In this document: positions 27,126-34,505 of the stretch, piece by piece
Layout of the letters: each line of letters starts with the position of its first letter
How positions within the stretch are numbered: position 1 is the first letter of the stretch
From: Streptomyces graminilatus
GTDB lineage: Bacteria > Actinomycetota > Actinomycetes > Streptomycetales > Streptomycetaceae
Direction: 5' to 3'
Length of the DNA: 41,520 nt
NCBI RefSeq assembly: GCF_001418565.1
Contig: NZ_LIQQ01000254.1
Coordinates: forward strand, 1-41,520
Notes under the pieces: model-generated
Database searches by the model: none
The model's input: only the letters and a program-made list of their open reading frames with translations
Told to the model about the DNA's origin: nothing
Position numbers and translations under genes: made by a program

Positions 27126-27168
27126 AGACTGCTGCTCCAGCCTCGAACTCCGCTCGAAGGCTGCTCGT
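27126..27168 (-). promoter_or_regulatory. SARP-type promoter of SnoaL-like gene 1
   Basis: On the minus strand, heptamers ACGAGCA (27168-27162), TCGAGCG (27157-27151) and TCGAGGC (27146-27140) recur every 11 bp. After exactly 8 bp comes CAGTCT (27131-27126), an nAnnnT -10 hexamer. The predicted mRNA start is near 27119, giving a leader of about 67 bases. Confidence 0.8.
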
Positions 27169-27179
27169 GGGGCCCCGCC

Positions 27180-27233
27180 TCCGGCGCATCTCGACCCCGT
27201 TTCGAGGCGGGTTCGAGGGTCCGTCCCCAGGGT
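27180..27233 (+). promoter_or_regulatory. SARP-type promoter of the ketoreductase operon
   Basis: Heptamers TCCGGCG (27180), TCGACCC (27191), TCGAGGC (27202) and TCGAGGG (27213-27219) recur every 11 bp. After exactly 8 bp comes CAGGGT (27228-27233) as -10. The predicted mRNA start is near 27240, about 45 bases before the ketoreductase ATG. Lies back to back with the minus-strand site. Confidence 0.85.
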
Positions 27234-27285
27234 TCTCCGTAGGCCGCGGGGCAACTGGTCACGCGGCGGACTGGGAGGTGGAGCG

Positions 27286-28074
27286 ATGCCCGACAGCGAC
27301 AGCCGGCAGGTTGTCCTCGTCACCGGTGCGACCAGCGGGATCGGTCGAGCGGTGGCCGAGCAACTGGGCCGCGCCGGCGCACAGTTGTTCCTGTGTGCGC
27401 GGACGGCCGACGACGTCGAGTCGGTGGTGAAGGAACTGCGCGCCGAGGGCGTCGACGCCGACGGCGCCGCCTGCGACGTCCGGTCGTCCGAGGACGTCGA
27501 GGCCTGCGTACGCGCGGCCGTGCAACGGTACGGCCGGATCGACGTCCTGGTGAACAACGCGGGCCGCAACGGCGGCGGCGTCACCGCGGAGCTGACCGAC
27601 GAGCTCTGGGAGGACGTGATCGACACCAACCTCAACAGCGTGTTCCGGATGACCCGTCAGGTCCTGAAGGACGGCGGGATGCTCGCCGCCGGCCACGGCC
27701 GGATCATCAACATCGCCTCCACGGGTGGCAAGCAGGGCGTCGTCATGGCCGCCCCGTACTCCGCCTCCAAGCACGGCGTCGTCGGCTTCACCAAGGCGCT
27801 GGGCCTGGAGCTGGCGAAGACCGGTGTCACCGTCAACGCGGTGTGCCCCGGCTATGTGGAGACCCCCATGGCCGAGCGGGTCCGGCAGGGCTACGCGGCG
27901 GCCTGGGAGACCACGACGGACGACGTCCAGAAGCGCTTCGAGGCGAAGATCCCGCTCGGCCGCTACACCACCCCGGACGAAGTGGCGTCGATGGTGGCCT
28001 ATCTGGCGACCCCGACGGCCGCCGCGATCACCGCGCAGGCGATCAACGTCTGCGGCGGACTGGGCAACTACTGA
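27286..28074 (+). CDS. Aromatic polyketide C9-type ketoreductase (ActKR family)
   Basis: 262 aa SDR that would reduce one keto group (usually C9) of the nascent poly-beta-ketone held by the type II PKS. NADPH motif TGATSGIG (14-21), catalytic S145, Y158, K162, and ActKR signatures STGGKQGVV, PYSASKHGVVGFTKALGLELA, VCPGYVETPMA and a GGLGNY C-terminus. The stereocontrol motif of ActKR (Pro94-Gly-Gly) reads N95-G96-G97 here. ATG 27286 with GGGAGG upstream. First gene of a six-gene operon; the aromatase follows after 53 bp of 11-bp repeats. Confidence 0.96.
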   Translation: MPDSDSRQVVLVTGATSGIGRAVAEQLGRAGAQLFLCARTADDVESVVKELRAEGVDADGAACDVRSSEDVEACVRAAVQRYGRIDVLVNNAGRNGGGVTAELTDELWEDVIDTNLNSVFRMTRQVLKDGGMLAAGHGRIINIASTGGKQGVVMAAPYSASKHGVVGFTKALGLELAKTGVTVNAVCPGYVETPMAERVRQGYAAAWETTTDDVQKRFEAKIPLGRYTTPDEVASMVAYLATPTAAAITAQAINVCGGLGNY

Positions 28075-28103
28075 GACTCGACTGAGACTCGACTGAGACT
28101 CGG
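28071..28103 (+). repeat. Three tandem 11-bp units (CTGAGACTCGA) after the ketoreductase stop
   Basis: Units at 28071-28081, 28082-28092 and 28093-28103 (last base G). The ketoreductase stop TGA lies in the first unit, and GGCAACTACTGAGA occurs both at the gene end and again after the third unit, which points to tandem duplication of the gene's 3' end. Confidence 0.9.
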
Positions 28104-28127
28104 CAACTACTGAGAAGGAGACCTGGG

Positions 28128-29108
28128 ATGGAGCTCTCCGAGCTCGCGACGGGCGCCCCGCCCGCCGCCGTACGCCACACCGAGCACCGTATCGAGGTCG
28201 CCGCCGAGCCGGACGCGGTGTACGGGATCGTCGCCGACGTCACCCGCTGGCCCCAGGTGTTCGGGCCGACCGTGCACGCCGAGCGGACCTGGTCCGAGGG
28301 CGGCGCCGAGCTGATCGCCCTGTGGGCCACGGCCAACGGCGAGGTGAAGGCCTGGACCTCGCGCCGCGAACTGGACCCGGTGGCCCGGCGGGTGTCGTTC
28401 CGTCAGGAGAAGTCGCAGTCGCCGGTGGCCTCCATGGGCGGCGAGTGGATCATCGAGCCGCTGCCCGGCGGCGGCAGCAGCGTGCTGCTCACCCACGACT
28501 ACGTGCCCGTCGACGACGTACCCGACGCCGACGAGTGGATCGCCAAGGCGGTGGACCGCAACAGCGGGGCCGAGCTGGGCGCGCTGAAAGCCGCGGCCGA
28601 GGGCGGCGCCGAGGCACTCGCCCTTGAACTGGAGTTCGAGGACTCCGTGGAGATCGACGGCGATCTGTCCGCCGTGTACTCGTTCCTGTACGAGGCGGGC
28701 CGGTGGGAGGAGCGGCTGCCGCACGTGGTCTCCGTGAACCTCCGCGAGGACGTGCCGGGGCTCCAGCACCTGGAGATGGACACCCGGGCCAAGGACGGCA
28801 GCACCCACACCACCGCCTCGGTACGGGTCTGCGTCACCGACGAGCGGATCCTCTACAAGCAGTTGGTGCTGCCCGGTCTGCTCAGCCTGCACACGGGCTG
28901 CTGGACGCTGCGCCGGACCGAGGACGGCAAGGTGTGGGCCGCCTCACGGCACACCATCCGTATCAAGCCCGAGGCCGTGGTCCCGGTGCTGGGCGAGGGC
29001 AAGTCGGTCGCGGACGCACAGGAGTTCGTACGCGGGGCGCTCGGCGCGAACAGCCTGGCGACGCTCCGGCACGCCAAGGCGTACGCGGAGGCCGGGCTCG
29101 ATGACTGA
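28128..29108 (+). CDS. Didomain aromatase/cyclase (START/Bet v1-like)
   Basis: 326 aa with two polyketide-cyclase-type domains, about 15-155 (HTEHRIEVAAEPDAVYGIVADVTRWPQVFGPTVHAER) and 168-320. This two-domain form goes with C9-ketoreduced type II polyketides (ActVII, DpsF type) and closes and aromatises the first ring. Its place directly after the ActKR-type gene supports that. GAAGGAGA precedes the ATG at 28128. The 3' end overlaps the next start by 8 bp. Confidence 0.94.
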   Translation: MELSELATGAPPAAVRHTEHRIEVAAEPDAVYGIVADVTRWPQVFGPTVHAERTWSEGGAELIALWATANGEVKAWTSRRELDPVARRVSFRQEKSQSPVASMGGEWIIEPLPGGGSSVLLTHDYVPVDDVPDADEWIAKAVDRNSGAELGALKAAAEGGAEALALELEFEDSVEIDGDLSAVYSFLYEAGRWEERLPHVVSVNLREDVPGLQHLEMDTRAKDGSTHTTASVRVCVTDERILYKQLVLPGLLSLHTGCWTLRRTEDGKVWAASRHTIRIKPEAVVPVLGEGKSVADAQEFVRGALGANSLATLRHAKAYAEAGLDD

Positions 29109-31026
29109 GCGCTCCCCCAATCACCCGGAGGGTCCCGCCGACGGTCTCCTCGCGGCCAGCGCCGCCCGGCATCCCGACCGGGTCGCGCTCGTCGCCGGGG
29201 ACCGCTCGCTGTCGTACGCGGAGCTGGACGCGGCGGTGACCGGCTGTGCGGCGGCCCTGCTGCGGTGCACCGAGCGGCCGGGCACCGTGGTGGCGATCAC
29301 CTCGCTGCTCTCCCCCGACTTCGTCGTCGGCTACTACGGGACGCTGCGCAGCGGCAATGTGGCGGCGCCGCTCAACCCGTACCTCCGTGAGGAGCAACTC
29401 GCGCATGTGCTGGGCGAGTCCGGTACGGAGGTGGCCCTCGTCGACGCCGTCGGCGCCGGGCGGATCGCGGCCGTCCGGGAGCGGCTGCCACTGCTGCGCC
29501 GGATCGTCGTCCTGGGTCCACCGGCTCCGGATGCGGCACCGGACGTCGTAACCCTTGACGAGCTGCTCACCGACGCCGAGGCGGCCCAGGAGCCCGTCGC
29601 CCCGCGCTCGGCCGGTCCGGACGACCTGGCCTGTCTGCACTTCACCAGCGGCACCACCGGCGCCCCGAAAACGGTCATGCTCAGTCACCGCAATGTGCTG
29701 GTCAACGCCGTCCAGGTGGCCGACGCGCAGGCGGTGGACGGTTCCTCGGTGGCCCTGAACCACCTGCCGACCTTCCACCCCATGCACATGAACTCGGCGA
29801 TCGCGGCGGGCGCGACCCAGGTGCTGTGCACGGCCCCGGACCCGGCGGAGTCGGTGCGGCTGGCCAACGTCCACCGGGCCACGCACTACTACAGCCTGCC
29901 GATGCGGCTGTCGGCGCTCGCCGCGTCCGAGCAGCTCAGCGGACTGCGCTTCGAGACCGTGAAGGTGATCGCCTCCGGCGGCTCGGCGCTCTCCCCCGCG
30001 CACGCCCGCAAGCTGTCGGAGCACTTCGGGCTGCCGGTCGTGCAGGGCTACGGGCTCGCGGAGACCTCCCCGCTGACCCACTTCGACGACCCGTCGGACT
30101 GGCGCCCCGGCTCGGTGGGCCGGCCCGTGGCCGGTACCGAGGCCCGCGTGGTCGACGTGGCCGACGGCGCGGTGCTCGGGGCCGGTGAGCTGGGCGAGGT
30201 GCAGTTGCGCGGCCCGCAGGTGATGCTCGGCTACCGGGGCGAGTCCGTGCCGTCCTGCGTGGACGCCGACGGCTGGCTGGCCACCAGTGACATCGGCCAG
30301 ATCGACGCCACCGGGCGGCTGGTGCTGGTCGACCGGCTCAAGGACGTCTTCAAACGCGACAACTGGATCGTCTCGCCCACGGCCGTGGAACGCGTCCTGG
30401 AACGCCACCCGGCCGTACGGGACTGTCTGGTCGTCGACTACCCAGATCCGCTGAACGGCGCGGTCGCCACCGCGTTCGTCGTCCTCGCCGAGGGCGCCGC
30501 CGACGATGCCGCATCCATCGCGGCCATCGCCGCCGACGTCAACGCGGGCATGCCGTACTACCAGGCCGTCGAGCACATCGAGGTCGTGGAGTCCATCCCG
30601 CGCTCGCCCAACGGCAAGGCTCCCCGCAAGGAACTGCGGGCCCGTATGGAGCGCCGACTGCGCGCCCTTCCCCACCACCGTCCCGGCGCTCAGCCGGGTC
30701 TTCGTACCGACCTCGGAGGCATGACCATGATCACGCACATCACCAAGTTCACCGTCAAGGGCGACGACTGTGCCGAGTTCGAGCGCCTGTTCAAGGGCCA
30801 CGCGGAGTTCATGGCGGCCCAGCCCGGCTTCGTCGACTACCGCATGGAGCGCTCGACCTCCAACCCGAAGGTGTACGTCAACGTGGGCCGCTGGAAGGAC
30901 GCGGAGGCGCACAAGGCGGTCGTCAGCAGCGACGACTTCCGTACGCACGTGATGGCGATGATCCCGCTGGTCGAGGTCGAGGCCGACCTGTACGTGCCGG
31001 TGTCCTCCGCCGGCGCGGAGAGCTGA
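29101..31026 (+). CDS. Acyl-CoA ligase fused to an ABM-type monooxygenase
   Basis: 641 aa. Residues 1 to about 520 are an AMP-forming acyl-CoA ligase: LHFTSGTTGAPKTV (ATP loop), GYGLAETSP, SDIGQIDATGRLVLVDRLKDVF, and the C-terminal catalytic Lys region PNGKAPRKEL. After a 20-residue Pro/Gly linker, residues 543-641 are a complete antibiotic-biosynthesis-monooxygenase (ABM) domain (ITHITKFTVKGDD, AQPGFVDYRMERS), the cofactor-free quinone-forming oxygenase type of ActVA-Orf6. The frame is open throughout, but a GGAGG followed 8 bases later by ATG 30727 could also start ABM alone. Ligases of this kind in aromatic polyketide clusters (MtmL, OxyH) act on late intermediates or starters. Confidence 0.85.
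   Translation: MTERSPNHPEGPADGLLAASAARHPDRVALVAGDRSLSYAELDAAVTGCAAALLRCTERPGTVVAITSLLSPDFVVGYYGTLRSGNVAAPLNPYLREEQLAHVLGESGTEVALVDAVGAGRIAAVRERLPLLRRIVVLGPPAPDAAPDVVTLDELLTDAEAAQEPVAPRSAGPDDLACLHFTSGTTGAPKTVMLSHRNVLVNAVQVADAQAVDGSSVALNHLPTFHPMHMNSAIAAGATQVLCTAPDPAESVRLANVHRATHYYSLPMRLSALAASEQLSGLRFETVKVIASGGSALSPAHARKLSEHFGLPVVQGYGLAETSPLTHFDDPSDWRPGSVGRPVAGTEARVVDVADGAVLGAGELGEVQLRGPQVMLGYRGESVPSCVDADGWLATSDIGQIDATGRLVLVDRLKDVFKRDNWIVSPTAVERVLERHPAVRDCLVVDYPDPLNGAVATAFVVLAEGAADDAASIAAIAADVNAGMPYYQAVEHIEVVESIPRSPNGKAPRKELRARMERRLRALPHHRPGAQPGLRTDLGGMTMITHITKFTVKGDDCAEFERLFKGHAEFMAAQPGFVDYRMERSTSNPKVYVNVGRWKDAEAHKAVVSSDDFRTHVMAMIPLVEVEADLYVPVSSAGAES
30714..30729 (+). promoter_or_regulatory. 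Internal ribosome binding site before the ABM domain
   Basis: GGAGG at 30714-30718 lies 8 bases before ATG 30727 (and 2 before ATG 30721), inside the ligase-ABM frame. In a second frame a TGA at 30722-30724 would overlap ATG 30721 as ATGA, the usual layout of two coupled genes. So the ABM domain may be made separately. Confidence 0.6.
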
Positions 31027-31030
31027 TCCC

Positions 31031-31819
31031 GTGAACGCCCGCGTTCCGTCCGGCACCGCCCCGATGCCGGGCCTGGGGGACCGGGTCGCCCTGGTGACCG
31101 GGGCGACCCGGGGCCTGGGCCTGGCCATCGCGCGGAAGCTGTGCGCCTCGGGCTGCCGGGTGGTGCTCAACCACCGGGGGCCCGAGGCGGACGCCGAACC
31201 GGTCCTGCGCTCGCTGGAGGGCCTGCCCGGCACCGTCGAGGCGGTCCGGGCGGACGTGGGCCGGCCCGCCGAGATGGCCGCCGCGCTGCGCACGGTGGCC
31301 GAGCGGCACGGGCGGCTGGACGTGCTGGTGCACAACGCGGCCTCCTGGCACCCGATGCCCGCCGTCGGGGTGCGCCCGGAGCTGCTGCGCGCCGGCCTGT
31401 CCGTCGCGCTGACCCCGCTGCTGTCCGCCGCTCCCCTGTTGCCCGAACTGATGCCGGACGGCGGCCGGGTGGTCGCGGTGTCCAGCTCCGGCGCCCGCTC
31501 GGTCGTACCGGGCGGTTATGTCGGCGCCGGTGTCGCCAAGGCGGCGCTGGAGAGCCTGGTGCGCTATCTGGCCGCCGAAATGGCCGGTCGCGGCATCGCG
31601 GTCAACGCCGTCTCCACCGCCAAGATCGACAAGGGGGCGGAGACCGCCAACGTCGCCAACCCGGAGCTGCTCAGGATCCTCGCCTCGCGCACGCCCGCCG
31701 GTCGCCTCACCGTGCCGGAGGACGTCGCGGACGCGGTGGCGCTGCTGTGCGCCGACGAGGCGGCCTGGATCCACGGCCAGACCCTGGTGGTGGACGGTGG
31801 CTTCTCCCTGCTGGCCTGA
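31031..31819 (+). CDS. Enoyl-reductase-like SDR (FabL/FabI type active site)
   Basis: 262 aa. NAD(P) motif TGATRGLG (23-30). The catalytic pattern is Y163 followed by six residues and K170 (YVGAGVAK), the spacing of enoyl-ACP reductases such as FabI/FabL, not the YxxxK of ordinary SDRs; ALESLVRYLAAEMAGRGIAVNAVS continues the FabL-like region. It could reduce an enone or C=C of the polyketide or a starter unit, or serve as the SDR half of a SnoaL2-like hydroxylation. GTG 31031 starts 4 bp after the previous stop. Confidence 0.8.
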   Translation: MNARVPSGTAPMPGLGDRVALVTGATRGLGLAIARKLCASGCRVVLNHRGPEADAEPVLRSLEGLPGTVEAVRADVGRPAEMAAALRTVAERHGRLDVLVHNAASWHPMPAVGVRPELLRAGLSVALTPLLSAAPLLPELMPDGGRVVAVSSSGARSVVPGGYVGAGVAKAALESLVRYLAAEMAGRGIAVNAVSTAKIDKGAETANVANPELLRILASRTPAGRLTVPEDVADAVALLCADEAAWIHGQTLVVDGGFSLLA

Positions 31820-31836
31820 GAGGCCCGACCGCTCGG

Positions 31837-31908
31837 GCCGGAGAGGACTGTTCACCATGCTCATGACCGGAGCCGTGCCGGTGACCGGAGAGGAGCGTTC
31901 GCCATGCC
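31837..31908 (+). repeat. Duplicated ribosome-binding/start segment with an 18-codon upstream ORF
   Basis: CCGGAGAGGA followed by a near-identical stretch up to CCATGC occurs at 31838-31860 and again at 31885-31907; the second is the real start region of the flavin monooxygenase. The first copy starts an 18-codon frame (ATG 31857, MLMTGAVPVTGEERSPCR, stop 31911-31913) that runs past the monooxygenase ATG (31904) by 10 bases. Confidence 0.8.
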
Positions 31909-33115
31909 GGTGAGCACGACGGACGTCGCGGTGGTGGGCGGCGGCCCGGCGGGGCTCGCCCTGTCGCTGCTGCTGCTGCGGTCGGGGATCCGTGTGACGC
32001 TGCTGGAGAAGTCCCGTTCCACGCAGCGGGAGTACCGCGGTGAGATCCTCCAGCCGGGCGGTCAGGCCGTGCTGGACGAGCTGGGGGTGCTGGACGCGGC
32101 GCGGGAGCGCGGCGCGTTCGCGCACGACGGCTTCCAGCTCGTCGAGGGCGACCGGGTCCTGCTGGACGCCGACTACCGGCGGCTGCCGGCCCCGTACAAC
32201 TGTCTGCTGAGCCTGCCGCAGGCCCATCTGCTGGACGAACTCCTCGCCGCCTGCGGCACGTTCGACGGCTTCACCCATCTGCCGGGGGCCCGCGTGGGCT
32301 CGCTGGTCCGCGAGGGCGGGCAGGTGTGCGGGGTCGTGGCCGGTGAGCACGAGGTGCACGCGCGCGTGGTCGTCGGGGCCGACGGACGCAACTCCAAGGT
32401 CCGTCTGCTGGCCGGGATCGACCCGGTCCGTGACGAGGCCTTCGACCAGGACGTGCTGTGGTTCAAACTGCCGGCGCCCGAGGAGGGCCGGAACGTCGTA
32501 CGGGTGCGCCGGGGCTCCGGGGCACCCGTACTGGTGTACCGCACCTGGCCGGACAGCGTGCAGATCGGCTGGACCCTGCCGCACGGCGGCTACAAGCGGC
32601 TCGCCGAACACGGGGTGGCATACGTCAGGGAGCAGATCGCGTGTGCGGTGCCCGAGTACGCGGACGCCGTGCACGAGCGGATCCGCTCGCTCGGTGATCT
32701 GTCACTGCTGGACGTCTTCTCCGGGCAGGCCGAGCGCTGGGCCGCCGACGGGCTGGTCCTGCTGGGCGACAGCGCCCACACGCACGGCCCGATCGGCGCC
32801 CAGGGCATCAACCTCGCCCTCCAGGACGCCGTGGTCCTCCATCCGGTGCTGGTCGGGGCGGTGCGCGCCAAGGACACCGGCGTGGGCGCGCTGTCCCGGT
32901 TCGAGGAGGAGCGGCGGCCCGCCGTCACGGCCGTGCTCAAGCTCCAGGCGATGCAGGGGCGGGCGATGCTCTCCCGCAACCGGGTCGCCGACACCGTCCG
33001 CCCGGCACTGGCCCGGGTGGTCTCGCGCACCCCGCTGTACCGCCGGGTCCTCCACAAGCTGGCCCACGGCCCGGGCACCGTACGGATCCGGACGGACCTG
33101 TTCACGCACCCGTAG
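31904..33115 (+). CDS. FAD-dependent monooxygenase, UbiH/PHBH-like
   Basis: 403 aa. FAD motif VVGGGPAGL (10-18), DG-type motif VVVGADGRNSKVRLLAG and GD motif VLLGDSAHTHGPIGAQGINLALQDA (G288 D289). It lacks the C-terminal thioredoxin-like domain of the other two cluster monooxygenases, so it belongs to a separate, UbiH-like branch and may act as a ring hydroxylase or oxidative dehydrogenase. GGAGAGGAG precedes ATG 31904. Fifth gene of the plus-strand operon, followed by 14-bp tandem repeats. Confidence 0.9.
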   Translation: MPVSTTDVAVVGGGPAGLALSLLLLRSGIRVTLLEKSRSTQREYRGEILQPGGQAVLDELGVLDAARERGAFAHDGFQLVEGDRVLLDADYRRLPAPYNCLLSLPQAHLLDELLAACGTFDGFTHLPGARVGSLVREGGQVCGVVAGEHEVHARVVVGADGRNSKVRLLAGIDPVRDEAFDQDVLWFKLPAPEEGRNVVRVRRGSGAPVLVYRTWPDSVQIGWTLPHGGYKRLAEHGVAYVREQIACAVPEYADAVHERIRSLGDLSLLDVFSGQAERWAADGLVLLGDSAHTHGPIGAQGINLALQDAVVLHPVLVGAVRAKDTGVGALSRFEEERRPAVTAVLKLQAMQGRAMLSRNRVADTVRPALARVVSRTPLYRRVLHKLAHGPGTVRIRTDLFTHP

Positions 33116-33167
33116 CCCAACATCCGTAACCCGATATCCGTAACCCGACATTCGTAGCCCGAGAGGG
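33112..33167 (+). repeat. Four tandem 14-bp units before the cyclase gene
   Basis: Units begin at 33112, 33126, 33140 and 33154 (GTAGCCCAACATCC, GTAACCCGATATCC, GTAACCCGACATTC, GTAGCCCGAGAGGG). The first holds the TAG stop of the monooxygenase and the last ends in the GAGAGGG ribosome binding site of the cyclase, so they fill the whole 58-bp spacer. Confidence 0.9.
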
Positions 33168-33173
33168 ACTTTG

Positions 33174-33944
33174 ATGCGCCTGATCGACCTGTCGTCTCCC
33201 GTCGACGCCGAGTTCTGGGAACCGGACCCCGTCACCCACGAGGTGCTGTCCGCCGCCGAGGGTGCCCGGCACATGGCGTCGGAGATGAAGGAGCACTTCG
33301 GCCTGGACTTCCCCCTGGACACGCTGCCCGGCGGGGAGTTCCTGACCATGGACACCCTGACCCTGACCACCCACACGGGCACCCATGTCGACGCCCCGTC
33401 GCACTACGGCACCGCGTCCTACGGCCGGGCCCGGCACATCGACGAGATGCCGCTGGACTGGTTCTGCCGGCCGGGGATCGTGGTGGACGTGCGGGACGCC
33501 GGCACCGGCACGATCGGCGCCGACCGGCTGAAGGAGGAGTTCGGCAGGCTGGGCCGTACGCCGGATCCGCTGGACATCGTCCTGCTGCACACCGGGGCGT
33601 CGGCGTACGTGGGCACGCCCCGCTACTTCACCGAGTTCGCGGGGCTGGACGGCCCCGCGGTGCACTATCTGCTGGACCTCGGGGTCCGGGTCATCGGCAC
33701 GGACGCCTTCAGCCTGGACGCGCCGTTCACCTACGTCATCGACCAGTACCGCAGGACGCAGGACCCCGCTGTGCTGTGGCCTGCCCACTTCGCCGGCCGT
33801 GACCGCGAGTACTGCCAGATCGAACGCCTCGCCAACCTGGACGCCCTGCCGTCCCCGTACGGCTTCCAGGTCACCTGCTTCCCGGTGAAGGTGGCCCGCG
33901 CGGGCGCCGGCTGGACCCGGGCGGTGGCGACGCTCGACGACTGA
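33174..33944 (+). CDS. Metal-dependent cyclase family protein (PF04199 type)
   Basis: 256 aa, kynurenine-formamidase/cyclase fold. The metal site is HTGTHVDAPSHY with H67, H71, D73 and H77; GTDAFSLDAP and FQVTCFPVKVA complete the family pattern. Members in aromatic polyketide clusters (for example DpsY in daunorubicin) are proposed to help close later rings. Last gene of the plus operon, ended by the hairpin at 33983. ATG 33174 is taken rather than TTG 33171. The ring affected is unknown. Confidence 0.88.
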   Translation: MRLIDLSSPVDAEFWEPDPVTHEVLSAAEGARHMASEMKEHFGLDFPLDTLPGGEFLTMDTLTLTTHTGTHVDAPSHYGTASYGRARHIDEMPLDWFCRPGIVVDVRDAGTGTIGADRLKEEFGRLGRTPDPLDIVLLHTGASAYVGTPRYFTEFAGLDGPAVHYLLDLGVRVIGTDAFSLDAPFTYVIDQYRRTQDPAVLWPAHFAGRDREYCQIERLANLDALPSPYGFQVTCFPVKVARAGAGWTRAVATLDD

Positions 33945-33982
33945 TCCGACGTACGACCGTCTTTGAACAGCGGACACACCAG

Positions 33983-34008
33983 AGGGGGCCGGCGAGAGCC
34001 GGCCCCCT
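33983..34008. terminator. Bidirectional hairpin terminator between convergent operons
   Basis: Perfect 10-bp stem GGGGGCCGGC / GCCGGCCCCC around loop GAGA, extended by one A-T pair and followed by T's on the plus strand. It lies between the cyclase stop (33944) and the stop of SnoaL-like gene 2 (34043), so it can serve both. Confidence 0.92.
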
Positions 34009-34042
34009 TCAGTGCGCCCGGATGCCCGGATCCGGGTCGGGG

Positions 34043-34492
34043 TCAGGGCATGGCGTCGTGGTGGACCCGGCGTACCCGGATCTGCCAGTCGCCGTCGACC
34101 CGTACCAGCAGGTCCTCGCACCGGGTGGAGCGGTCGATGAGCGGGGCGCCGCCACGGGACACGGCCATGAGGAGGGCGTAGCTGGTGGCGCGGACGGTGC
34201 CGTCGGCCTCGGGCTCGACGGTGAGCATGCCCATCCAGTGCCGGTGCTGGACACCCCGGCGTTCCAGCTCGGCCTGAGCTCGGTGGATCACCGCGACGAT
34301 GGCCTCGCGGCCGTGCGCGGGGTGCGGGTTGGCGTTGTTGGAGATGGTCGCGTCGACGGTGAAGGTGTCGCCCCACTCCTCCACCCGGCCCTCGTCGATG
34401 AGCCGCATGTGCCGGGCGTAGAAGTCCTGGACGTCGGCGTAGAGGGCGGCGATCGCGTCACCGCTCGTTTCAGGGGTGATGGTCGTGGTCAT
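34043..34492 (-). CDS. SnoaL/NTF2-like protein 2
   Basis: 149 aa NTF2-like protein (QDFYARHMRLIDEGRVEEWGDTFTVDATI, GREAI, HRHWMGMLTVEPE, RCEDLLVRVDGDWQIRVRRVHHD), clearly homologous to the protein at 26597-27052 along its whole length. Last gene of the minus operon, 13 bp after the flavin monooxygenase. Ring cyclase or hydroxylase accessory role as for paralogue 1; the two may act on different rings or as a heteromer. Confidence 0.87.
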   Translation of the reverse strand: MTTTITPETSGDAIAALYADVQDFYARHMRLIDEGRVEEWGDTFTVDATISNNANPHPAHGREAIVAVIHRAQAELERRGVQHRHWMGMLTVEPEADGTVRATSYALLMAVSRGGAPLIDRSTRCEDLLVRVDGDWQIRVRRVHHDAMP

Positions 34493-34505
34493 GATGTCGG
34501 TGTCC

